Assembly: GCF_025151045.1 (NCBI RefSeq)
Contig: NZ_CP102285.1
Coordinates: 3,720,001-3,784,000 of the forward strand
Direction: 5' to 3'
DNA length: 64,000 bases
Source: Parabacteroides johnsonii DSM 18315
Lineage (GTDB): Bacteria; Bacteroidota; Bacteroidia; Bacteroidales; Tannerellaceae
Part shown: positions 26,251 to 34,401 of the stretch, in pieces
Numbering within the stretch: position 1 is the stretch's first letter
Layout of the letters: every line of letters begins with the position of its first letter
Program-made: the position numbers and the translations under genes
Notes under the pieces: generated by a model
What the model was told of the DNA's origin: nothing
Database searches by the model: none
What the model saw: only the letters and a program-made list of their open reading frames with translations

Positions 26251-26331
26251 TTATTTCATACCATATTTCTGCATTCCATATTCACCTAATATTTCAAGGC
26301 ATCTGAGGCACTTTCTAAAAAACTTCTTCAT
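26251..26331 (-). CDS. Small protein of 26 residues
   Basis: A short frame on the minus strand encodes MKKFFRKCLRCLEILGEYGM plus six more residues. It is supported by context: a purine-rich AAGAAGAGAGAAG just upstream of the ATG, a Bacteroidetes-like box TATGTTTTG on the minus strand at 26364-26372, and a terminator hairpin with a T-run 20 bases after the stop. It carries a C-x-x-C pair (RKCLRCLE) and a basic amphipathic N-terminal helix. I do not recognise a family. It lies in the otherwise gene-free 26139-26495. Confidence 0.55.
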   Translation of the reverse strand: MKKFFRKCLRCLEILGEYGMQKYGMK

Positions 26332-26495
26332 AGCTTCTCTCTTCTTATTTAAAACGATTCATGCAAAACATACTTGCATTAGTATAGCATAATTATGTTT
26401 TACAACACAAAAATAGAGGTAATACAGATACGTTATTCACCTCAAATGTCTATTTAACATCATTTGTACAAATAGCCGAACAAGAAAAAAGTGCC

Positions 26496-27638
26496 TTAGC
26501 CGATGATATATTTCGCATGCGGCAACTTACTCACCAGATAAGTAAATGACCATGAACAAATAAAGGTAAGAACAGCCGAAACAGGAACCAACGCCGGAAC
26601 AGGTGTCCCGATCCACTGTGCGAACATATAAGAAGGACCGACAAAAAAATAATGCACGCAATACAAGCCAAAACCGCATTTGGTCAGATTGGCAAGGGCA
26701 CGGCAAATAACCGGCGAGGTGATCCGTACTTTTCGTACCAACAGGAAAACGGCCGCCGTCATCAACAAGACGTTAGGCGAACAATAAGTAAAGAACAGCT
26801 CCATCCCCTCCTCGCTCACATTCGGATCGGATGTCATATAGCGAAAACCGGCCCATGTAATAAAATAGCCAACTAAAAACAGCGGAATCGTCATTAACAA
26901 GGTCTTACCAAGCGCCCCCTCCGTTTTTTTCCCTAAATAATGTCCTAACAGTAAATAGCCGTTGAAACCAGCAAAATAATAAAATAAGCCGAATGAATTC
27001 CATGAGCAGGTTCCGAACTGGTAACGAGAGACAAACTCCGTCAGATAAGGGATAAACAACGAAATAAACCAAAGCGACAAAAACATACGCTTCGCCTTAT
27101 CCGACGCCTTCTCCACCCATGCGGAGAAGACCGGCATATACAGATAAAGCCCTATCAGCGCATAGATATACCACATCGGCGTCGCATAGACCGTAAAGGT
27201 TAGAGGAATCAAAGCGATCGTCTTCAACGCCTCTACGAACGAGGCCGAAGGATTCGGTTCCCAAGGGAAAAAATCTGTCACCAGCTCCGGGCTACCTCCT
27301 ACCCACTGGATGAACCAGGGGGCCAGATCAAACAAGACAGACCAAATCAGGAATGGAAACAACACACGCGGAATACGTTTCTTATAAAAAGTGGAAGCTT
27401 CCTGCCTGACCGGCAACAAAAGAAATCCGGTCATCATCACAAAAAGCGGCACGCTGGCACGCAGCATAGAGCCATAAACAGACCCCCAAAAATTAAACTC
27501 CGGATTGGCCCTCGATTCAGGCGAAGCGTTAAACGGGTCGGTACAATGGATGGCAATCACCATCAGGATGGCGACAAGACGAAGAACATCCAGCCAGACA
27601 ATATGTGGTCTGGCAGTAGTAGTTTGAACAGTGTCCAT
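26496..27638 (-). CDS. Acyltransferase 3 family membrane protein
   Basis: A 380-residue inner-membrane protein of the acyltransferase-3 family, with about ten transmembrane helices. The opening IVWLDVLRLVAILMVIAIHC holds the conserved arginine and the family histidine within the first helix. Such enzymes O-acetylate surface sugars or other exported molecules; the substrate is unknown. It lies 24 bases after the stop of the AraC-type regulator on the same strand, so the two may be cotranscribed. Confidence 0.88.
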   Translation of the reverse strand: MDTVQTTTARPHIVWLDVLRLVAILMVIAIHCTDPFNASPESRANPEFNFWGSVYGSMLRASVPLFVMMTGFLLLPVRQEASTFYKKRIPRVLFPFLIWSVLFDLAPWFIQWVGGSPELVTDFFPWEPNPSASFVEALKTIALIPLTFTVYATPMWYIYALIGLYLYMPVFSAWVEKASDKAKRMFLSLWFISLFIPYLTEFVSRYQFGTCSWNSFGLFYYFAGFNGYLLLGHYLGKKTEGALGKTLLMTIPLFLVGYFITWAGFRYMTSDPNVSEEGMELFFTYCSPNVLLMTAAVFLLVRKVRITSPVICRALANLTKCGFGLYCVHYFFVGPSYMFAQWIGTPVPALVPVSAVLTFICSWSFTYLVSKLPHAKYIIG

Positions 27639-27662
27639 GGCAGAATAAAGATCGTTATGTGT

Positions 27663-28787
27663 TTATTTGCTATTCTTATACTCCGACGGAATCGTACCCG
27701 TACACTTCTGGAAAGCTCTCCGGAACGTACTGATCGAATGGAATCCTGAACGTTCGGCAATCTCCTGTATACTGACATTCGGCTCGGTATCCATCAAACG
27801 CTTACTTTCCTCGATCCGGAACTGGTTGACATAATCGGAAAACGATTGTCCCAGCTCCCGGTTAAACAATTGGGAAAGATAGGAACGGCTGATAGGAAAG
27901 ATCCGTTGCAAATCCGTCAGGCGTAAATCTTCGCGAAGATACGGTTTTTCTCTTTCAAACCATGCATTTACTTCCTCTGCATAACGTTTACTGAGAACCC
28001 GGTGTTCATCATCGTCATCACCATCTTCCTCTTCTTGATACGGTAGATCCCATCCACTCTCAAAAGAATGTTCCAGGACAACCACCTTCAGAAATAACGC
28101 CTTATAGAAAAAATAATACCATACGAACAGCAGGACCGTTTTGTCGATCGCATACATCAAAGGCGTATTGGTCAGCAATAAAACAAGATAAAAACCATGT
28201 AGAGCAATAAAAATGATCATGGTTTTCTTTAACCATTCCAAATCATATTCTTCCGGATCGGAAACATTCTCTGATAAAAAAACTTTGAAATCCTTACCAT
28301 ACCTTGCTATCAGATAAACAGGCAGAACCATATAAAACAAGGTCAGCAAAAAGACCGTCATACGAAGCAAGACATCCATATTGAAATATTCGAAAACCTC
28401 CCGTATCGAATAGTAGGTATGAATTTCACCTCCCGACAACCGATAAGTCAGGTAGGCCAGGCCACCGAAAATAACCGGACTGATAAATAGAAGAAAACGT
28501 TGGCAGGTAAGAAAGCCAGGCCGCAATACTTCAATCACATAACAGGCGAGCATAGCTGCCACCAAAGCCCCCATGATCAGGATATCCGGATGGAAAGCTT
28601 CTTTCGGTTCATGCAGATAAAGGTTTACAGACAACCTTATGGCTGCCAGGAAAGCCCACAAAAACATACCCCATCCCAATATCTTTTTTGCCCGGTTATC
28701 ACTGGCCCGAAGCAGCAGGGTGAGTCCGCCGAAAATACAGAATCCTATGATCTGCAAGCTTAATAAAAACTGAATTTTGTCCAACAT
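27663..28787 (-). CDS. Membrane-anchored AraC-family transcriptional regulator
   Basis: A 374-residue protein with about six or seven transmembrane helices in residues 1-230 (FLLSLQIIGFCIFGGLTLLL onward) and a C-terminal AraC-type double helix-turn-helix (about 275-370: TDLQRIFPISRSYLSQLFNREL ... IAERSGFHSISTFRRAFQKCTG). The arrangement suggests sensing at the membrane with direct DNA binding. It is divergent from the fimbrillin-like gene, and pairs of direct repeats in the gap between them (28807-28917) are likely operators. The downstream acyltransferase may be in its operon. Confidence 0.88.
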   Translation of the reverse strand: MLDKIQFLLSLQIIGFCIFGGLTLLLRASDNRAKKILGWGMFLWAFLAAIRLSVNLYLHEPKEAFHPDILIMGALVAAMLACYVIEVLRPGFLTCQRFLLFISPVIFGGLAYLTYRLSGGEIHTYYSIREVFEYFNMDVLLRMTVFLLTLFYMVLPVYLIARYGKDFKVFLSENVSDPEEYDLEWLKKTMIIFIALHGFYLVLLLTNTPLMYAIDKTVLLFVWYYFFYKALFLKVVVLEHSFESGWDLPYQEEEDGDDDDEHRVLSKRYAEEVNAWFEREKPYLREDLRLTDLQRIFPISRSYLSQLFNRELGQSFSDYVNQFRIEESKRLMDTEPNVSIQEIAERSGFHSISTFRRAFQKCTGTIPSEYKNSK

Positions 28788-28806
28788 AATATATCCCTCG
28801 TATCAA

Positions 28807-28917
28807 GTAAACAAATTGAAGCATTAAATAGTTGATCTGAACCATTAGTAGACAATTTGACGCCTGTAGATAATTTGCACCTTGTGGTTTTATACGATTT
28901 CATCGTGGTTTTATACC
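28807..28917. promoter_or_regulatory. Direct repeats between the AraC gene and the fimbrillin-like gene
   Basis: GTAGACAATTTG (28848) and GTAGATAATTTG (28866) are 18 bp apart, with a weaker match GTAAACAAATTG at 28807. GTGGTTTTATAC occurs at 28884 and 28905, a 21-bp period. Such paired direct repeats are the usual binding pattern of AraC-family proteins. Confidence 0.45.
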
Positions 28918-28989
28918 GAATGCACTCTCTACCTCTCCAAACTGACTGATCTTTGCACCTGTAATCACTTCACAAAAATAATACAAAGA

Positions 28990-29937
28990 ATGAATAAATT
29001 ACTACTATTTATAATGGCGACAGTTTGTATTTTTAGCTGCACAAACGACTACGATCCGGTACTCATTGAAAATTTAGGCATGAAAAAACAACCTTTAAAA
29101 ATAATCACAAAGGTACTGACTACAAAGTCTCCTAATTTTATACAAGAATTTACAAGAGGATCAGTCATCGGGTTACATGTCGTCTCGGAAAACACCGGTA
29201 ACATCTACGATAGTAATCCGGACTACAAAAACGTGCGGGCTGAAGCCTTTCTGATACACAACAAGTTGGACTGGCGCCAGTCACCCGAGATTTACCTGAA
29301 CGAGGAACCGGTCACCGTTTATGCCTATTACCCGTATCAGTCGCAGGTTGATTTCGATCCGGAGAATATCCCGGTCCGCATATCGCCGGATGCTTCCCTG
29401 ACGAAAGATTACATGTACGGGATACAGGCCAGCGGGCAACGGGCGGTCAACCAGATTTCTCCAGTCGCGTTGCTCAACATGAATCATACGCTTTCACTCC
29501 TAAGTTTCCAATTGCGAATGACACCGGAAGCGGAAGGCTGCTTCCTACTCCATGCGATACAGATCGGAAACAAAGCCGGCGGCACGGCTCTCTGCTTCGG
29601 GGGTAAGATGAACATTAAAACCGGAAATATCGGCGGATGTGCCGGAACAAATGCCTCCACCCGACTGAAACTGAATACTCCGCTCATGTTGAAAAAGATA
29701 TCGGACGAGCCGCAACAACTGATGGTAATCCCCACATCGCGTATCAGGACAGACGGAGATGTGGAAGTACTCTTCACCATCAACGAAACAACATTCAAAT
29801 ATAAAGTTCCCGCCAATACGAAGTGGGAAAAAGGAAAAAGATATATATACAACCTTCTCTTCAACGGTAAAGACATCACGCTCGAAAATGTAAGTGCCAG
29901 CGAATGGCTTCCGGTTGATAACATCACCTGGTATTAG
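28990..29937 (+). CDS. Fimbrillin family lipoprotein
   Basis: A 315-residue lipoprotein (signal MNKLLLFIMATVCIFSC with lipobox) of the fimbrillin/Mfa-like group. The family pattern is seen in TRGSVIGLHV, NEEPVTVYAYYPY, SPVALLNMNHTLSLLSFQLRM and the C-terminal WEKGKRYIYNLLFNGKDITL ... WLPVD. These proteins are processed by a gingipain-like protease or RgpB-like activity and polymerise into type V pili, or act as tip/minor subunits. It stands alone, without the usual anchor genes. I chose the ATG at 28990 because it starts the signal peptide. Confidence 0.82.
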   Translation: MNKLLLFIMATVCIFSCTNDYDPVLIENLGMKKQPLKIITKVLTTKSPNFIQEFTRGSVIGLHVVSENTGNIYDSNPDYKNVRAEAFLIHNKLDWRQSPEIYLNEEPVTVYAYYPYQSQVDFDPENIPVRISPDASLTKDYMYGIQASGQRAVNQISPVALLNMNHTLSLLSFQLRMTPEAEGCFLLHAIQIGNKAGGTALCFGGKMNIKTGNIGGCAGTNASTRLKLNTPLMLKKISDEPQQLMVIPTSRIRTDGDVEVLFTINETTFKYKVPANTKWEKGKRYIYNLLFNGKDITLENVSASEWLPVDNITWY

Positions 29938-29949
29938 TCCTCAAATAAA

Positions 29950-29982
29950 CAAGGGTAGTCCATACATTGTGAACTACCCTTG
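29950..29982 (+). terminator. Terminator after the fimbrillin-like gene
   Basis: CAAGGGTAGT (29950-29959) pairs with ACTACCCTTG (29973-29982), followed by TTTCATTC. Confidence 0.8.
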
Positions 29983-30009
29983 TTTCATTCTATAAATCAA
30001 TATTTATCT

Positions 30010-30513
30010 GTTACTTTTGGCTTGATCCAAAAGTAACCAAAAGATCAAGGCTTAACCGTCCAGGCTACTCCGGGCAAAGGCTACGCTGTCGCCTGCGAAA
30101 CTCGCTTCGCTCAAACAGCGCAGGCTCCGGACGCTCCGCCTTTACCCTCCGCTTGACGCCTGTCCGCTTAGGCCTTTTATAGAAAGCTGCGCTTTCTCTT
30201 GGGATGGCCGATACCGCCTGCTTCTCTCGCCTGCTTCTCTGCGATCCCGCACTTGATGCGGGAACAGGCTTGTCCCCGTGCCCCGCACGGGGCCGCAAAA
30301 GAACTGTCGAAATCGGCCATCCCCAAAGAGCCGTCAGGCTCTACCTCCGGCCTAAGCTGGTGAGCGTTAAGCGCAGAGACCGCAGTGAGCGTCTGGAGCG
30401 TCTGCTGTTTGAGCGAAGCGAGTTTCAGACGCGACAGCGAACGAAGGGAACGGAGTAGCGAGCCAGGTTCGGCCTTGACTTTTTGGTTACTTTTGGGTCA
30501 AGCCAAAAGTAAC
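30010..30513. repeat. 0.5-kb non-coding inverted-repeat element
   Basis: A GC-rich block is bounded by two 28-bp palindromes, GTTACTTTTGG-n6-CCAAAAGTAAC, at 30010-30037 and 30486-30513. The inner sequence is itself roughly inverted: GAGCGAAGCGAG-type strings appear on both strands near each end. No credible gene lies inside; the frames on either strand are repeat translations. A solo 27-bp copy of the end occurs at 32282-32308. It looks like a non-autonomous mobile or REP-type element. This fills the gap 29983-30523. Confidence 0.75.
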
Positions 30514-30523
30514 AAGTATACAT

Positions 30524-32110
30524 TTACACCTTGCCTGACATCCCAGAAGACGATGTACCGGTTGTAGTGCGGTTGTCCGGTTCTTTAGAAGCGGAGGCGA
30601 TTGTTGCAGAAGCGGCACCTGTAGTAGTGACAGTCGTAGCAGCTCCCTGTACCTGTTTGTCGACTTCCCAATGGAACGGTTCGAACGCAGTATTCGGATC
30701 CACCCAAGACGGTTTCTTGGCAGCATAGATAATGAACGGAGCGGCTACTACCACAATAGCACCGATAATCAGTACGGCAAACCAGACAGTATTGTTACCT
30801 GTCGAAATCTGGCTGGGCGGGATAAAGCTCAGTACGAAGGCGAGCAATGAACCGCAAAAACCAAGACCGCCGATAAACCACATCAGTCCGTTACCATTCT
30901 TACCGATACGGAACGGACGACCCGCTTTCTTCATCCGGTAACGCAATGCGATTGCACCGGAGAACATCAGCATATACATAATCAGATAAAGAATAACCGT
31001 CAACTGTGACAAAATCTGATAGAAGCTCTGTACGGAAGGCATAACCACGAACAACAAACTTAGGAATGTAACAGCCAAACCTTGAACCAACAAAATATTT
31101 TTCTGTACACCCAACTTGTTTGTTTTCTGGAAGAACGGAGGCAGATAACCGGCTTTACCAACGGCAAAGATACCTTTTGAGGGACCGGCAACCCATGTCA
31201 ATACACCTGCCAACACACCGAAAGCCAACGCAACGGCAATAACGGGCGACAACCAGGAAGCATGGATAAATTTAAAATAGTTGTCAAAACCAACCAGCAA
31301 ACTCTGCGTCAGATTAATATCTTTCTGCGGGATAATGATACCCAATGCGAATGTTCCCAACACGAAGATCAACACGGTAATCAACGCACCGATAAACACA
31401 GCCTTCGGATAATTGACGGAAGGATTTTCGACATCTTTCACATGGATACCCCCCATTTCCATACCAGCATAAAAAAGGAATATACTGGACGCAAGTACCA
31501 AATTATCGAACTTCGTGAAGTCGGGGAAGAAATTGCTGTGGAAGTCCATATTGGAATGACCGCCGGAAGCCAGATACACGATACCTAAGATAATCAATAA
31601 GGCAGCCGGGATAATCGTACCAACGATACCACCCACTTTAGCCACTTTACCTACCCAGCTCAAACCTTTCAAAGAGATGAAAGTGGCAAGCCAGTAAATA
31701 ATCAATACCACAACCAGCGTGTACACTTTGTTTGAAGCCAGCGTCATGTCATGCGCATCGTTCATCCCGATAAACGCAATAGAAACGGCCCCGAAAGTCA
31801 ATACGGTCGGATACCAGATCGTACTTTCAATCCATTGTACCCAGATAGCCAGGAACCCCCATTTCTTACCATAGGCCTCTCCTACCCATCGGAACACTCC
31901 ACCCTGCTTATCCTGGAACATGGCGGCTAATTCGGCTGCCACCAACGAGGTAGGAATTAAGAACACGATTGCTGCAAACAGATAATAAAAGGCTGAACTT
32001 AGTCCATACACAGCCTCAGCCGGCAGTCCGCGAAGTGAGACGACTGCCGTAACATTCATAATCGCAAGAGTAAATACTCCAAGTTTTGCTGCTTTTCCAA
32101 TATTTGCCAT
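30524..32110 (-). CDS. gadC: Glutamate:GABA antiporter
   Basis: A 528-residue amino-acid permease of the APC superfamily with about 12 membrane helices, starting LGVFTLAIMNVTAVVSLRGLPAEAVYGLSSAFYYLF. It is of the GadC type: it exchanges external glutamate for internal GABA, exporting the product of glutamate decarboxylase. The C-terminal tail after about residue 480 is Ser/Thr-rich and low complexity, unlike the basic plug of E. coli GadC. gadB and glsA lie 2-3 kb away on the same strand, and a K+ channel gene diverges from it. Confidence 0.9.
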   Translation of the reverse strand: MANIGKAAKLGVFTLAIMNVTAVVSLRGLPAEAVYGLSSAFYYLFAAIVFLIPTSLVAAELAAMFQDKQGGVFRWVGEAYGKKWGFLAIWVQWIESTIWYPTVLTFGAVSIAFIGMNDAHDMTLASNKVYTLVVVLIIYWLATFISLKGLSWVGKVAKVGGIVGTIIPAALLIILGIVYLASGGHSNMDFHSNFFPDFTKFDNLVLASSIFLFYAGMEMGGIHVKDVENPSVNYPKAVFIGALITVLIFVLGTFALGIIIPQKDINLTQSLLVGFDNYFKFIHASWLSPVIAVALAFGVLAGVLTWVAGPSKGIFAVGKAGYLPPFFQKTNKLGVQKNILLVQGLAVTFLSLLFVVMPSVQSFYQILSQLTVILYLIMYMLMFSGAIALRYRMKKAGRPFRIGKNGNGLMWFIGGLGFCGSLLAFVLSFIPPSQISTGNNTVWFAVLIIGAIVVVAAPFIIYAAKKPSWVDPNTAFEPFHWEVDKQVQGAATTVTTTGAASATIASASKEPDNRTTTGTSSSGMSGKV

Positions 32111-32281
32111 GAATTTTACTATTAAAATGTGAATTTTGTTTAGTTTAGTTTCGCTTGTATTGACAGTATAACAACTCCTTTTTGTGTTAGTTTGTCAACA
32201 AGATGTCAAACTTGGTTAATTAACAGACAAGTGTTAAAAACAAAAGGTGTCATTTTGTTGTTTCATCCGATAAAATATCTA

Positions 32282-32308
32282 TTACTTTTGGCTTGATCCA
32301 AAAGTAAC
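32282..32308. repeat. Solo end of the 0.5-kb element
   Basis: The 27 bases equal 30011-30037. Each strand contains TACTTTTG (32283-32290 on plus; 32299-32306 on minus), so this palindrome could supply -7 boxes to both the channel gene (plus) and gadC (minus). A TTTG lies 25 bases upstream of the plus-strand box. Confidence 0.6.
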
Positions 32309-32345
32309 TAACAAATCACCATTTAGTAAATAATATCTAAAGACA

Positions 32346-33128
32346 ATGAGAACTGCATTCAATGATTTTTTTTATGAAAAACGAGGTATCTACGGAGTAC
32401 TTCATGTGATGATATTGCTGCTATCGCTATTCCTCATCGTAGATATTTCGATCGACACGTTCAATAATATACCGTTCATCTCGCAAACCTCGTATCTGAA
32501 AACGCAGTTCTGGATCTGTATGTTCTTCATTGCCGATTTCATATTGGAGTTTTTCTTATCAAAAGATAAAATTCATTATTTGCAAACCCATTTTCTCTTC
32601 CTGCTGGTTTCGATTCCTTATCTTAATATAATAGATTACTATGGCTTTACTTTCTCGGCCGAGGTGACCTATTTCCTGCGTTTCATCCCGCTCGTACGCA
32701 GCGGATGGGCACTGGCGATCGTCGTCGGCTGGCTGACTTCGAACCGGGCTTCCGGCCTCTTCGTCTCCTACCTGACGATGTTGCTGGCAATGGTCTATTT
32801 CTCCAGCCTGATCTTTTTCGTGATCGAACAGAAAGTGAATCCCGAAGTCAAGGATTACAGTGACGCTCTCTGGTGGGCTTTCATGGACGTGACGACCGTA
32901 GGTTCGAACATCATCGCGATCACCCCTACAGGACGCATCCTGTCGGTCCTGCTGGCTGCTCTCGGCATGATGATGTTCCCGATCTTCACGGTCTATGTCA
33001 CGAGTCTGGTACAGTCTGCAAATAAGAAAAAAGAAGATTATTATAATAAAACGCATCTCACTCCCTCCGGACAAGCAGTTGATACCCAGCCGGTCGTCAT
33101 TACTCATAAATCCGATAACCCACAGTAA
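32346..33128 (+). CDS. Voltage-gated-like K+ channel (ion transporter)
   Basis: A 260-residue membrane protein with six helices and a pore loop, as in voltage-gated-like K+ channels. The selectivity filter is T183-T-V-G-S-N188 where canonical channels have TVGYG. The S4-like helix (YFLRFIPLVRSGWALA) has few positive charges. It diverges from gadC and is next to glsA-gadB; such a channel is part of the acid resistance gene group of Bacteroides, where it may balance charge or take up K+. Confidence 0.82.
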   Translation: MRTAFNDFFYEKRGIYGVLHVMILLLSLFLIVDISIDTFNNIPFISQTSYLKTQFWICMFFIADFILEFFLSKDKIHYLQTHFLFLLVSIPYLNIIDYYGFTFSAEVTYFLRFIPLVRSGWALAIVVGWLTSNRASGLFVSYLTMLLAMVYFSSLIFFVIEQKVNPEVKDYSDALWWAFMDVTTVGSNIIAITPTGRILSVLLAALGMMMFPIFTVYVTSLVQSANKKKEDYYNKTHLTPSGQAVDTQPVVITHKSDNPQ

Positions 33129-33220
33129 CGAAAACAGTCGTCATGCCAAAATTCTGCGCAACTCACAGGGAGATTGCATTGAAACACATCCGACATGATA
33201 AAAAACACGAATTTAGAATT

Positions 33221-33305
33221 ATCAAAATGTCACTACTACCCCATCCAAATCGGATTACTACCCCATGTTTTTGGAATTACTATTGCGGGTAATATTTTTT
33301 AACAT
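33221..33305 (+). repeat. 85-bp dispersed repeat, copy 2
   Basis: Aligns without gaps to 1170-1254 (about 82% identical). ACTACCCCAT occurs twice, 22 bp apart, with a third weaker copy after another 22 bp. The gap 33129-33433 holds this repeat and the glsA terminator, and no gene that I can see. Confidence 0.7.
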
Positions 33306-33366
33306 TACAGAATGCGCTACTTTACCGAATAAAGATAATAAAATGATAAAATTATTTCCACAAAAA

Positions 33367-33412
33367 ACGAGCCTCCCGTCTCCCTGTTAAATACAGGGGC
33401 GTGGAGGCTCGT
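33367..33412 (-). terminator. Terminator of the gadB-glsA operon
   Basis: A long hairpin pairs ACGAGCCTCC with GGAGGCTCGT and an inner CCCTG with CAGGG. On the minus strand it is followed by a T-run (plus A tract 33362-33367), so it ends the leftward glsA transcript. Confidence 0.75.
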
Positions 33413-33433
33413 CAACTAAAAGAATAAACCGTT

Positions 33434-34399
33434 TTAATCGGTGATTGTAAACCGGGTACTGCCAAAAATGGAGATGCCCAATTTATTCATTATGTATTTT
33501 ATTGCCAACTGTGCCTTTACAGAGTTGCCGGAACTGTCCAAAGGAGGTGCAAAGGCAGAGATGCCGAAGTGCCCGGGCATGATACCCATCACGCCACCGC
33601 CTACACCCGTTTTGGCCGGAATACCGGAAGTATACAACCAGTCTCCCGTACGTTCATAAAAACCGACTGTAGCCACTAAAGAAGTGATTTTTGGCGACAA
33701 GGAGGCGTCAAAAACAGGCTTCTTGGTAACTGGATTCACGCCGTTGTTGGCAACGGTTGCTGCGGCAATGGAAAGCTGTTCGGCTGTGATACCTAACGAA
33801 CACTGGCGGGTGTACAGGTCGAGCGACATATCCGGATCGTCATAGATACGGTTGTAGTTCTTCAGTAACCAGGCGATAGAACGGTTATTGAAGTTGGTGG
33901 CAGTCTCTGACTTGTACAGTTCATCGATCAGTTGCGGAGCACTCCCGCAAAGGTCGGTGATGTTGGAAACGATGGCTTCCCACTTCTTGTCGGAATTACC
34001 GACCGGTTGCACCATACTGCAAGCCGTGATCGCACCGGCATTTACCAGCGGAGTGGAAGGATGGTCATTTTCCAACAAGATCGCCATGATGGAGTTGAAA
34101 GGAAGGCCGGTAGCATCGGCACCGATCATCTTCAGTACTTTCTCGGCTCCGTACTGGCGAAGTGCCAGGATAGCCGTATGCACTTTCGAGACAGACTCGA
34201 TCCCGAAACGGTAGGAAGAATCTCCTAATGTAATGATCTTACCGTCCAACAGGCAGATACTAATACCGAACAGGTTCTTGTCGATATTAGCCAGATAAGG
34301 GATGTAATCGGCATTCTTACCACCTGTATTATCCTTGAATTGCTCGTAAGCCTCCTGTGCAGCTTCTTTTATTTGTGAAACAGAAATTGTTTTATTCAT
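33434..34399 (-). CDS. glsA: Glutaminase A
   Basis: A 321-residue beta-lactamase-fold glutaminase that converts glutamine to glutamate and ammonia. The catalytic S69-V-S-K72 motif is in FGIESVSKVHTA, with other family blocks NAGAITACSMV and NNRSIAWLL. It begins two bases after the stop of gadB and is certainly cotranscribed. Together they turn glutamine into GABA, using up a proton and giving ammonia that also raises pH. Length is standard. Confidence 0.95.
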   Translation of the reverse strand: MNKTISVSQIKEAAQEAYEQFKDNTGGKNADYIPYLANIDKNLFGISICLLDGKIITLGDSSYRFGIESVSKVHTAILALRQYGAEKVLKMIGADATGLPFNSIMAILLENDHPSTPLVNAGAITACSMVQPVGNSDKKWEAIVSNITDLCGSAPQLIDELYKSETATNFNNRSIAWLLKNYNRIYDDPDMSLDLYTRQCSLGITAEQLSIAAATVANNGVNPVTKKPVFDASLSPKITSLVATVGFYERTGDWLYTSGIPAKTGVGGGVMGIMPGHFGISAFAPPLDSSGNSVKAQLAIKYIMNKLGISIFGSTRFTITD

Positions 34400-34401
34400 G
34401 A

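Noticed and set aside
30065-30458. Two overlapping open frames (77 and 84 codons) on opposite strands in the GC-rich block
   Set aside because: Both give the same low-complexity LFERSEF-type peptide from the two halves of the inverted repeat; this reflects the element's symmetry, not coding.
32559-33107. 182-codon frame on the minus strand over the K+ channel gene
   Set aside because: It is rich in His/Asp/Gln without any domain; the channel on the plus strand is clear.
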